From Hypomesus transpacificus (taxonomy: Eukaryota > Chordata > Actinopteri > Osmeriformes > Osmeridae): a stretch of 64,000 bases of DNA. A program made the translations under genes and the position numbers. Under the pieces are notes generated by a model. That model ran no database searches, was not told the DNA's origin, and saw nothing but the letters and a program-made list of their open reading frames with translations. This document shows positions 21,930-34,011 of the stretch, in pieces. The DNA is taken from the NCBI RefSeq assembly GCF_021917145.1, contig NC_061070.1:11132078-11196077 (forward strand), given 5' to 3'. Positions within the stretch are counted from its first letter, which is position 1; every line of letters starts with the position of its first letter.

Positions 21930-24580
21930 ATGGAAGGCGGAATAGCGATTGTTTTGATATCCGTCGCTATGTTTTTTGGATGTTTTTTACTAGGATTGAT
22001 TCCACTTTTGATCAAACTTTCTGAGGTAAGGGATTTTTCACGGTCTTCTCCTATAGCCTTGCCCTATGGCAACTTTTAGATAATAATCGTAATCCTAATA
22101 ATGTATGATATTCGTTGTATGCTATCCTGCTTCATCCACCTATAGGCATAGGGTCAGCGTTGTTTAGTTATACGCCTTCTCCCGTATAATCTCTTCACCC
22201 CAATTTCAAAAACATAAAGGTACCAGTGCAGTGATAATGTCTGCGTTATTTTAAGGTTTGATTGTGTAAGCTGTATTTGAACATGAATTCAAAGTGATTA
22301 TGCGTATTAGTAGCCTAATGACCATGATTAGAGCACATGAAAATACTTGTTTGCCACTGTGTCATTTAGTTGTCTCTCATGCAGCAAAAGCTGCATTTTG
22401 TCACAGTCTTGGGGGCAGGACTCCTGTGTGGCACAGCACTGGCCATCATTATTCCAGAGGGCGTGGAGTTGCTGGAGGAGTCATGGAGAGGTAAACTGTG
22501 CCCCGGGCCAGCAAAATCGGTTTCTGTTTGTCTGAGCATATACTCACTGTTTAAACCGTATGTTGATGTGCTCCAAAGCATAAATGCATGAGCACTTGGG
22601 TTGTCTTGCCAACTGTTCAGAATCAGAGTTCGGTTTATTCGCCTCTACGTTATACAAACACGGAATTTACTGTGGCAGGGAGGTGCAAAACAAAACATAA
22701 ATTAAGTAAAAGTACAAAAGTTTAACTATTTCAATGAACTAAACCATCTAAGAATAAAACAATATAAATATAAAATAAAATATATGTAAGAATAAGAATG
22801 AGCAGCATGAGTGGTCAACATAATGCAATCAGATACAATATATTGTATCTGATTGCACTAGACTATGTTATATATATATATATATATATTATTTAGTTGA
22901 GGTATGGAAATGTAGGTTTGCTTTGAATGGGGCTATAAAAGGACTGGGCAATCCTTACATATTCAGCTCCTTGAACCTCCATCCCGACTTTGTGATATAT
23001 GTCTGTGTTCCACTGCACAACCAACATATATGGGGTGAGGGTTGGTGATAATAAACCATTTATTTCTCCAGCGCCTTCCTGCTCTCTTGCATTAGCCAAC
23101 AACAACAGCAACCCCAAGGGCCTGGAGCCCCTCCCAGTCAAGGGGCCCCCAGCGCGCTTCTTCATTGGCCTGTCTTTAGTGGTCGGCTTCACCCTTATGT
23201 TTGTGGTTGACCAAATTGGCAGCTACTGCTCTATACATGGTAAAGAACTTCTTATAAATCTACATATCTGATTCATTCAACATCAGGTCTTTCTGGCTCC
23301 TTGAAATTGATGTTTATTTATTCACATGTGTTTTCTCATCTTAGACCCACAGACCGGCATGTCCAATAGCACCAGTATAACGGCCACACTAGGGCTGGTT
23401 ATGCATGCGGCAGGTACAGTGTTTCGCTGTCACACCAACTGAACATACATTTGAAGTCAGTGTGCTGGATAGATGTGTTAAAACACACACACGGAGCATA
23501 AGATGTGTCTGAAACGTTTGACTGAAGAGCCAGGCCAAGCATGGAATATTTCTCATACAGCCTTTGAGCAGTTGTGAACTTACTCATGTGACCTATCTTG
23601 TGACTGCCCACCCATTTACCCTGTTCACAAGGGCTCTTTGTGGAACTTATATAAAGAAGTGTCAATTCACAGGTGCTCTTCGAAGCTGATAAAGAAATTG
23701 TCATAACCTTAACTCACCAAGTGTATGTGTGAGAAAAACCTTATCATTAAAGTGCATGTAGTACTGTGAAGTTTAAATGTGTGCCCTGTTTCTCTTTTCT
23801 TCTGTAGCTGACGGTGTAGCACTCGGTGCTGCTGTCGCGTCCTCTGAAGTAACGGTTCAGGTCGTCGTGTTTCTGGCTGTGATTCTGCACAAGGTAGGAT
23901 CCTCACGGTTCAGCTAACTGTCATGTCAAAGTATCAATTATACACACTTAAAGATGGCCGTCTTCCCCGACTGTTTTTTTGGGGTGGAGTGTTCGGTTCA
24001 TTGTTCTTTCAAACGAGCCTTGGCTTCACCTCACGCCCACTCTCTGTCCCTTGCTGTTATGTCTCAGGCTCCTGCGGCATTTGGCTTGGTCTCCTTTTTG
24101 ATGCACGCAGGCTTCGAGAGAAAACAGATCCAAAAGCATCTTCTAGCTTTCTCAGCTGCAGCACCTGTGCTCGCCATCAGCACTTATTTCATATTGACTG
24201 CGGTAAGACCAATTCCACTCGTCCTCGTTATAAGAAGTGGTCGTTCAATACTGCGCGTGTCTGACCTGTTGTGATGTTGTGCTGTATATGTGGCTGCACA
24301 CAATGCCGTATTTGTGTTTGTTCTACAGACTGGAGGGTCGTCACGGCACCATCTTAGCGCCACGGGGATTGGAATGCTCTTCTCCGCTGGGACATTTCTG
24401 TATGTGGCCACGGTACACGTCCTCCCAGAGATTAGCAACAGGGGGCAGCAGCGCGGCCCTCCCCACACCAGGACAGGATCCTACCAGCACGGGGGTGGGC
24501 TGGGGGTCATGGAGAGCCTCACCCTCATCCTGGGAGCTGGGCTCCCTGTGTTACTGGCTCTGGGGCTTCATGATGACTGA
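21930..24580 (+). CDS. slc39a9: ZIP9-like zinc transporter (SLC39A9 family, divergent paralogue)
   Basis: Predicted multi-pass zinc importer of the ZIP superfamily; ZIP9 works in Golgi and plasma membranes. Seven exons (21930..22025, 22385..22490, 23072..23239, 23345..23413, 23808..23893, 24068..24202, 24329..24580) join in phase to 303 residues, near human ZIP9 (307). Hallmarks: [15 protein letters not shown] with PEGVELL (TM2), FVVDQIGS (TM3), the metal-site helix [12 protein letters not shown] (TM4), [17 protein letters not shown] (TM5), and [19 protein letters not shown]. The loop between TM2 and TM3 lacks the His-rich segment of ZIP9 and instead reads [16 protein letters not shown]. Transmembrane parts are ZIP9-like but many positions differ from the strongly conserved vertebrate ZIP9, so this looks like a fast-evolving duplicate. 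Its neighbour ccdc177 is also near SLC39A9 in human. Confidence 0.9.
22618..22760. repeat. Teleost dispersed repeat in slc39a9 intron
   Basis: Starts CAGAATCAGAGTTCGGTTTATT and continues through a TACAAACACGGAATTTACTGTGG-like stretch. I recognise the AATCAGAATC...TTTATT...CAAGGAATTT pattern as a widespread non-coding fish repeat; this copy is diverged. The class is uncertain. Confidence 0.6.
22824..22857. repeat. Perfect 34-base palindrome
   Basis: TGCAATCAGATACAATA is followed directly by its exact reverse complement, with no spacer. It is in the slc39a9 intron between the exons ending at 22490 and starting at 23072, next to the dispersed repeat and ten bases before a TA tract. Confidence 0.9.
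22868..22889. repeat. TA dinucleotide tract
   Basis: About eleven TA units in the slc39a9 intron. Confidence 0.9.
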
Positions 24581-25866
24581 TGTTTACACAAAGCAAAACT
24601 GACCTTGCACACCGAGTGCAGTATTTGTTTTAAGAGTCTATGTATTTGATGCAGTGTTAGCGTGAATACGAAGTGTAAGAAAAGGTTATCTGCAAGGTCC
24701 TCTCGATCGATCATATTTTATATATTGCCTGAGCTTGGCTGTAGCCTGGATGAGAGAGAACATGACCTTGAATGTGCAATACATGGAATCACAATTCTCA
24801 TAGCTGTTTACTAACAAATGGAGGGCTCATAACTGAACTAACGTTTTGTATTAGTTAGCTGAACATTTGGGAGTGTTTATAATATTTTGGCTGCACTGTT
24901 GCCCTGAACATGATATTCTATATACAGATATGCTTAAGATATCAAAGTAATATAAAGTAATATGAAAGGATATTGACATGAGCAATAATTGGATAGCAAA
25001 TAAGTCAAATAAGGAACATTTACCTTGTATTTGTTTATTTAATTGACTGAACAGTACTGTAATGATCAATACTGAAAACAAGTGATCTGAGAAATGTTAG
25101 ACCAAATTTGACATTACACTCAAATTTCCACCCCTGTTAAAGAATGTCAGTAGGTTAGATTAATGAATAGTGACACGTTAATAGATAATCGCTGTTTTGA
25201 AACAACATATCCATTATAACCTGATTTGTTCCCTTATTAATGTCTGTGACATCATTGTTGAGGTCAGTGGATCAACAAATACCTCATTATGTGATACTTT
25301 TTTGGCATAAAATGTAAATGGCTTGATCTCGAATTGGGGCTTAAACAAGCTTAGGAGTGTTTCTCCTGAACACATGGGGGCAACAAGGTGTTAAGTTACA
25401 GAAAACACTGGTGTAAAAAACTATTTTTTCAGAATTTGTTTTGTTTACAATACAAAAGTGTGGAAAAATACATCTCATAAACCACATAATTAGAAGTTAC
25501 AGAATGTCCCTAAAATATGAAAGTGCCTCTAAATCGAATGCATTATCACAACACTATAAATAGGAATAGTCTAGTGCTCATGTGTCTGTCAAACATGGCT
25601 CGGCTGACAAGAACATTTTCATACTTGATCTCAGCTAATGTGGCTGCATTCTAACTTGCAATTAGAAAGAATACTACAATCATGATTCAAACCTTGTCTG
25701 ACTGCCATGACTTACATACAATACATTTGACTCCTAAGCGCTACAGTTAGGTGATGATTCACATGAATACAAAAGAAATCATTTGAAACCACCCAGGCCT
25801 GTTTAGCCACAAACCACGAGGATCTCAGCGGTTGACTCTGTGCACGTGCACGCCTCGCCTACATGT
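24581..25866. other. Convergent intergenic interval slc39a9 / ccdc177
   Basis: 3' UTRs of the two genes meet here. A minus-strand AATAAA at 25034-25039 could end ccdc177, giving a UTR of about 0.8 kb. I see no clear plus-strand signal for slc39a9 and no other feature. Confidence 0.45.
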
Positions 25867-27618
25867 TCACAGTTTGATGCGCCCCAGGGAGGCTGTGAGC
25901 TGGGCCTGCAGGGCCATCTGGTCGAAGGTGCGCCTGTGCGTCTGCTCTCTCACCCGCTCCCTCATGTGGAAGGAGGCTCGCACCACCTTGCGGGCCTCTT
26001 CCTGCCGCCTCTCCCTCCGCTCCTGCAGCTGCTCCCTCCGGTGCTCCTTCATGGCGACGTGTGCCTGCCGTCGAGCCATCTCGGCCTCTTCCTCCCTGCG
26101 GACCCCGTCTTGGAGCCTTCGGTGGCTCCGCTGCCTCTCCTGGTTGGCCTGGCCGGCCTGCTGGGCTCTGTGACAGCGCTGAGCGTGGGCGTGCCGGGTG
26201 GCCTGCTCCATGCGCTGCTGGCTCAGCCGGGCCAGCACCTGCTTGTGTGTGAGCTGCTGCTGGCTCTGCTGCTGGGCCCTGCGCTGGCTCCTCTGGGCCT
26301 GCCGCTCCTCTCGGGCGGCGCGCTCCCGCAGCTCCTGCAGCCGCGCCTCCGTCGCCCGCGAGTGCTTTTCCCCGGAGCGTCTCAGCTTCTGCTCCAGAGC
26401 GCTCCTCATCCGGGCCCCTTCGGCCTCGGCGTCCTCCTCCGCCTTCTTCTTCAGGAGGAGGTGGTGCGACAGAGAACAGCGGTTCTCCCGTTGGCGCTTG
26501 TTCCTCTCTCTCGTTTCCCGGCACAGCTTGTTCCTCGTGGCCCTCTGCTCCTTCTCCCTCGCCAGCTGCCATTCCCCCTCCCTCAGCAGCTGCTCCTCTC
26601 GCTCCTTGCCTTGGAGCAGATGCTCCTGGTAGTGTTTGCGCCCCGCCGCGCTTCTCCGCGCCGCCTCCGTCCTCTCCCTCTGCTGGGCTTCCTGTTCCTC
26701 GGTCAGCCTTCTCCAGCGGTCTTCCTGCAGCAGCAACTCTTGCTCCCGCTGGCTGGCTAACTCCTCCACCCGACTCTCCCTCAGCCTTCTGCGAGCCTCC
26801 TGCGCGTCGCGCCACCGCTGCGTGCTGCGCTCCAGCTCTTGCCTCCTCCTCCTCTCGACTCGAGCCCGGTGGAGCTCCTCCTTCCTGCGGGCCTCCTCTC
26901 TCTCCCGCTCGTCCTGGTGGCTGAGCTTCCGGCGGGCCTGCTCATCTTGGTGTTTCACAAGCATCAGAGCTGCTATCTTGCGGTCTTTCTCTGGCACTGT
27001 GACCTGCATCTCTTTTTTGATGTCCTGGGTTAGCCTCTCTAACTGCCTCTCAGTGGCTGGTGAATGTCTGAAGTCACCCAGACTGATAGACACTGTGTTA
27101 TTGTGGTCATCTGTTCTCAACCTGATTGGTTGTCGGGTGTCAGGGGTAATGAAAGACCTGCACCGGCTAACAGATTTTTTTCTAAAGCCCTCATCTACAC
27201 ATGGATCCGTTCCCGGTTTCTTATCGTCTTCACCGCCACAATCTTTCCTAGAATTTGCATCAGAGCTCTCACTGTCTAGCTCCAGAACCGTTTGCAAAGC
27301 TGACAGTTTCTTTCCAGACCTATCCTCTGCCAGTTTCATCATCCTTTCCCTCTCCTCGCGACACAATCGCAAAAGCTTTCTGTGCTTCTTTTCGTATGCT
27401 TCATACAGGATAGACACTGTCTCGAACGGAATGTCCTGGTGCTCTTCAATAAACTCATTAAGAGATTGTATCAAAAGTTCAACTGGTTTGACACCTAGTC
27501 GTGCACATGATTCTAGTGATCGAGGACTGGTTAAAACATATCTGCTTCCATCAGCTTCAGTTTTATCGAAGTTGTTTAAATCTAAGATCAGCATTGGAGA
27601 GGGCGACCTAACCTCCAT
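25867..27618 (-). CDS. ccdc177: Coiled-coil domain-containing protein 177
   Basis: Single-exon gene of 583 codons on the minus strand; human CCDC177 is also intronless but longer (about 707). Function is unknown. The N-terminal block (residues about 8-100) has the conserved DLNNFDKTEADGSRYVLTSP and VKPVELL, then VSILYEAYEKKHRKLLRLCR. From about residue 190 to the end the chain is dominated by R, E, Q, A and K, with long heptad-compatible stretches of coiled coil or single alpha-helix. The ending is LGRIKL. GC content is clearly higher in the helical part than in the first third. The large antisense frames over this gene are shadows caused by its codon usage. Confidence 0.93.
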   Translation of the reverse strand: MEVRSPSPMLILDLNNFDKTEADGSRYVLTSPRSLESCARLGVKPVELLIQSLNEFIEEHQDIPFETVSILYEAYEKKHRKLLRLCREERERMMKLAEDRSGKKLSALQTVLELDSESSDANSRKDCGGEDDKKPGTDPCVDEGFRKKSVSRCRSFITPDTRQPIRLRTDDHNNTVSISLGDFRHSPATERQLERLTQDIKKEMQVTVPEKDRKIAALMLVKHQDEQARRKLSHQDEREREEARRKEELHRARVERRRRQELERSTQRWRDAQEARRRLRESRVEELASQREQELLLQEDRWRRLTEEQEAQQRERTEAARRSAAGRKHYQEHLLQGKEREEQLLREGEWQLAREKEQRATRNKLCRETRERNKRQRENRCSLSHHLLLKKKAEEDAEAEGARMRSALEQKLRRSGEKHSRATEARLQELRERAAREERQAQRSQRRAQQQSQQQLTHKQVLARLSQQRMEQATRHAHAQRCHRAQQAGQANQERQRSHRRLQDGVRREEEAEMARRQAHVAMKEHRREQLQERRERRQEEARKVVRASFHMRERVREQTHRRTFDQMALQAQLTASLGRIKL

Positions 27619-28231
27619 GGTTGTTCAACAGTTAGCCTAGGCAAACTAGCTAGCACTACATTATAACTAATGCAGTACTACATAATGTAACGCTAGTACA
27701 TTATCTCGCCTGCTAGCTAGCGCGGACAGTACTAGTACAGTAACAGCTGTTAACGGGTAGCTAAAATAGCTACTAGTAGATAGGGTCACATTAGCTAAGC
27801 TAGCTAGATTGGGTCACTCAGTACTGTAGCACACATTATGAACAAACCAAACAACATTTGCACTTCTGATATTTTTAAGGGTTTTAAGGATATTTATATT
27901 CCGACATTGAAACCAGCAGCAATGAAAAGATTATCTGGTGTGCGTTGGCGTTGCTGAGTCGGAGAAAAAAACTGGCAACGCTTTCAGTCACCATGGCAAT
28001 CTTAAAGTTAACGCACCATTTCCCCTAAGAAAACTACTTTGTACTACTACAGCGCCCTCTAATGAAGGATGACAGTGATGTAAAGACTCAATAATTGGTA
28101 CTTATTACCTAGCTGTATTGCATATCTTAAATTATGCATTAGAATACCATTGTTTCAAACATTTCAAACATGTTAAAAAGCCATCATAATGAAAGGCAAT
28201 TAAACAAAGATTCAATACACTTCATTACATG
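27619..28231. other. ccdc177 upstream region
   Basis: Contains a dense set of TAGCTAGC and GCTAGCTAG words at 27,630-27,810, the probable promoter of ccdc177, then AT-rich sequence up to the comtd1 poly(A) signal. No gene is visible. Confidence 0.5.
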
Positions 28232-28237
28232 TTTATT
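28232..28237 (-). terminator. comtd1: Poly(A) signal of comtd1
   Basis: AATAAA on the minus strand about 110 bases past the comtd1 stop. Confidence 0.65.
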
Positions 28238-28345
28238 ATCTTAATGTCCACGAGCATGTGATAATGTAATTGGTCTTGTCCTAGATGTAGATCAATAGTG
28301 TTCATTCAGTCAGTCCTTTGCAATGAAGTTTTTACTCGTATTAAA

Positions 28346-29842
<1,497 letters not shown>

Positions 29843-29910
29843 TTTAAGGTACAAATAGTTGAGACGGAGAATCTTGTGAGTTTGTAGAGTGAAAGCTGAT
29901 GCATTTCGCA

Positions 29911-29916
29911 TTTATA
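29911..29916 (-). promoter_or_regulatory. comtd1: TATA box of comtd1
   Basis: TATAAA on the minus strand, 69 bases before the start codon, in the context AGTATAAATGC. A transcription start about 30 bases downstream would give a short leader. This contrasts with the TATA-less promoters of most genes in the window and suggests regulated expression. Confidence 0.65.
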
Positions 29917-29929
29917 CTGAGAGGGTAGG

Positions 29930-30847
29930 AAAGTCCACATACTTTAATCTGTTTGTTTAAGGTGAACAGTTCAAGGGAGAAGCACCTTATTGATTATTAT
30001 GACACAAGTGTGTGTTTAACAAAAAAAAAGATGATAATGTGGCAAAATGGTATTCAATTATTATTCAGCGTAGCAATATTGACCGATTTGTGAAAATATT
30101 ATAATTTTACAGCTGATCTTGTTCATGTATACCGATTATTATATTTTTAGCATTAAGTTTAAAAAAAAGTTGATTGAACTTTGAGACTAGAGGTTTCCCC
30201 TTGTTGCTCAATGCTGTGCAGCAGGCCTACATTTGACTAAAATTGTACTTTCCAACTTTATGAACATACACGCTTAGCCAATGAACTGGTCCTTTTATCG
30301 CGTTCATTGCCCCTTCAAAACCAAATACAAACCAGCCATTGTATCCTACAAATGCACATCATTTGATATTATAGATTTTTTATTGACACAATATTCTCAT
30401 TCCTTAACTGCACGGAGAATCTTCTTGTTTAAATGAAACAATTTGATTAACTAATTGATACTGTTATGTAGGTTACCAATAAACTGACCAACTAAATGTG
30501 AGTGCATGTGTTAGGCCTAGGCTGCACATGAGCATCTATGGGCCAACAGTTTAACTAAACAGTTTTTGTTTTTTTCGAGATATATTGCATTAGACGAATG
30601 TAATGAACATTCTCTTTCAAGGGATTGGTACATGGAGGATTATGGTTGTGCGCATGGGATTAAGGTGGCAGGGTTGGTGAACATTACAGTAGGCTCTGTT
30701 TTAAGCGATGCGTTTTGACGTTGTGCTTAACGTCACAATATTCTACTCACTGTCAAATCGGTTGTGACATTCGAAGGTGTTTCGCACCTGCGTCCCAGAT
30801 AGGTCTGTTCATGAGCATATTATCATAGGTCACCATCCAGACTAAGA
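29930..30847. other. Intergenic between comtd1 and cnrip1 (divergent)
   Basis: Upstream DNA of both genes. AT-rich, no repeat or exon recognised. The proximal cnrip1 promoter would be near 30,650-30,830; no TATA box stands out. Confidence 0.45.
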
Positions 30848-32233
30848 ATGGGCGACGTTCCACAAATGGTTAAAATCGGGATTTCAATGAAAATGCAACC
30901 TAATAATAGTGCAGTTTTTTTCAAATCAGACGGCGCGAGGTTTGGGCAAACCAGGACGATAAAACTATTAACGGGATCAAAATACAAGATTGAAGTGGTT
31001 GTCAAGCCCGGAGCGGCAACTGCGTCGTGAGTAGCATATAGCTATAGACTGTGTTGCAATTTTGAGTTTAGGTCGACAAAAGAATTTAAAACCTTAATCG
31101 ATCGTATATACTAAAATGATCAAGCAGCCTACAATATTAAGATTTGTATAGAACTGTTTTGGATGTATGTCTTTATTCAATTTCGTTTTAGCATGGGCTA
31201 CAGCATACAACTGTCTACAACATCCTCAAATAATCAATCATGCCATTTGGTTCCATGTACCAATTTTAAAAGGTATAAAAAAGGGAACAATCGTTTCGTG
31301 ATAGTAACATTTTGCCAGATGGTGACAAGGACAGAGCCAGATTGTGTTTTCCGACTGTCAAATCCAAAACCGATTAAGATAGGACAGGACTGTATCGGCT
31401 AACCCCTCGTTTGTGGCAAAAACTGTAATGGGAAAATTATGCAATGTCATCATTTGCCTTTAGGTTAGTAGACTGACGTGATAATATGTCCCATCAGTCC
31501 TCCATAGCCTACAGGACACACTTTGTTCCCCTCCTCTTTTTGAATCAAGTTTATCTTGAGAACTGGGTAATGCATGGCAGACTCCTCACCTGTGTGTCAC
31601 AGGAGGTGAGGAGTGACATACTAATTGGATTTGATTGGTGGCCATACTCATTTGGAATTGTACATTCAGTACAATCTGTTGGTGACAAGCAATATCGTAT
31701 CCTGTTACACTATGGACCACACTTTTGCAGGTATCAAAACTCAGACAAAAGGTGGATGAGTTTCCATAAGAGTTTTTTTATGGTTCTGTCATCAGTACCA
31801 TGAGTGTGGGCGGGATAACCTTTCCCCTGGAGCAACAGTCTAAAGACCCACAAACAGTGGTGTACAGTGGGATGTACGACACTGAGGGAGTTACACACAC
31901 AAAGAGTGGAGAGAGACAACCAGTCCAAATCAACATGCAGGTGATGAACAATACTATTTCAGAACTATCTCAGTGCACTTTACAAATACCAGATTTTTCC
32001 AATATTATTTGGTGTTTATTATCCATGTGTTACAATTTCCTGAAGTGTTTTGTGTATTTGTATCTCAGTTCACAGACATAGGCCTTTTTGAGACCGTATG
32101 GCAAGTCAAGTATTATAACTATAACAAGAGAGACCACTGCCAATGGGGCAACAGCTTCAACTGCATCGAGTATGAGTGCAAGCCCAATGAGACACGCACC
32201 CTCATGTGGGTCAACAAGGAACTGTTTGTGTAA
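30848..32233 (+). CDS. cnrip1: Cannabinoid receptor-interacting protein 1
   Basis: Small cytosolic beta-rich protein that binds the C-terminal tail of cannabinoid receptor CB1. Three exons (30848..31026, 31796..31940, 32069..32233) give 162 residues against 164 in human. Conserved stretches are [53 protein letters not shown] and [19 protein letters not shown]. The N-terminal third is more diverged. Teleosts have two copies; I cannot tell which this is. It lies upstream of ppp3r1, matching the CNRIP1-PPP3R1-PNO1 order of human 2p14. Confidence 0.96.
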
Positions 32234-32846
32234 TTGACAAAGGGTTAGAGGTCAAAGATGTTCAGGTTCAGAGAAAACTAACAAACAAGGTCACGTAACT
32301 TTTTTGTTGTTGTCAGCAGGGAATCTATTAAAAGCTCTGCTTCTAATGAGTCAAGACAATCACACCTCTCTAGTTAGACGTAGCCTATGTTGTGGCATCT
32401 GTTAACCCGCAGGTAAATGTGTGTGTGTATGTGTGAGTGAGTGAGTGAAAGAAAAAAAGTGAGTGAGTATGAAAGAGTAAATATGTTTTCCATGTGTTGA
32501 GTACATTTTCCAGATTGTTTTGTAACTGTCATGTGTATAACTGTGTAGCCATATAATTGTGGTGTGCAATACCTCTTGAAAGTAATCATTGTAAGAAATA
32601 CTTATCAGTGAAAAATACTGTACAAAATCCTTGGACCAATTATGTTCATGTATCATGTTTAAAAAGTGAGCTGTTTTTGTTACCTCTCATATTAGTCTTT
32701 TGATATGTTCAGTAACAAATTATGCAATGAATTATGCACACAAATTCTGTATTTTTGTAAAAAATGATTTTAATTTTGTTGTTAAACTTTTGTAAAAAGA
32801 TATTTTGAGAAACAGACATTTTAGATATGCAAAGAAGAATGATACA

Positions 32847-32852
32847 AATAAA
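32847..32852 (+). terminator. cnrip1: Poly(A) signal of cnrip1
   Basis: AATAAA about 610 bases after the stop codon; the best-placed canonical signal. Confidence 0.6.
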
Positions 32853-33700
32853 GGAATGCTGCAAAATGGAATATTGCTAAATAACAAGTACACAGACCAA
32901 ATCTGTGATGTTGTTTGTCATATATTGTAAGGTTTTATATGATATAAGTGTTAACTTTTTTGGTGTTGCAGTACTGTATTTGGATAGTAAATACATTTTA
33001 AAGCGTGTGGTGTGACCTTTTTACAAAGAATAAGGAACTATTTATGTCCTACACCACCAAGGGTTTAAGGTCTCTAACAGACAGAAATAGTAACACTGAG
33101 GTGGATGTGGCCAGGGTTGGTTTCCTTGAACACACAACACAACACCAGGAAAATGTAATCCTGAAAGTGATGATCAAGACATTCCTAATTTGGCATATAA
33201 CTGCATTTCAGGAATGAAGCAATATCTACAATAGTTAGACAGTAACGTCAAACTGTCAAACAACCTGTTTAACAAACAGCTTAATAGGTTAGCATTGAGG
33301 GAATCGAGAAGTGACTTCAGCTTTAGTCAAGTCTAGTATTTAAATCTCACAGGTTTGGAGCTTTTTGGGGTAAATCCGACTGGGTGAAGCTCATGTGCCT
33401 TGTTAGTTTAATTAATCAAGAACAGGACTAACACCTGTTAAACAATTATGACAAAATTATTATACTTTATCTGAACAACAATGATTTAATTGGTGCATGC
33501 ATGAGTTTAACAAACTCATGGGATTCCCATGCAGAATCAGTTTGAGCAGCGTGTTCCGCTCATTTAGGAATTCACTGATCCCATACCATTATGCATGTAT
33601 GAATTGCAAATACTTTTGAAAGTTGAGGACACTTGAGGTGGCCCAGACACAAATCCTGATTGCACATTGGGCTTTTCACCACTGAGTGGTGCACATACTA
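32853..33700. other. Intergenic cnrip1 / ppp3r1
   Basis: AT-rich sequence without visible genes or repeats. The right end, from about 33,700, becomes pyrimidine- and CpG-richer towards the ppp3r1 promoter. Confidence 0.4.
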
Positions 33701-34011
33701 AAACAGAACAACTGTTGAAAAAAAAGAAACGGGTTCCCGGATGTGCTGTACTGCACCTCCCCCTTCTCTCCACTACCGCCCTTGTCAAACCGAGCCTCCT
33801 CCGCTTTACTGACCCCTCCCTACGGGTCTTCCTATGGCACTGCAGTGAAAGCGTCGGTAAAGGAGAGAGAAGCTGGGCATAATTCAACGGACAAACCCTT
33901 AAATAATCAAAAGCGACGCCTTTCTGTATCAGCTCGCGGCCTTCAAACACCCTAAAAGCCTTGTTTTTATTTCACATCCCGGGACCGCGTTTTCATCATC
34001 CAACCGGCAAG

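Noticed and set aside
25840-27640. Long open frames on the plus strand opposite ccdc177
   Set aside because: They are antisense shadows caused by the Arg/Glu/Gln/Ala codons of the coiled coil; no domain or splice logic supports them.
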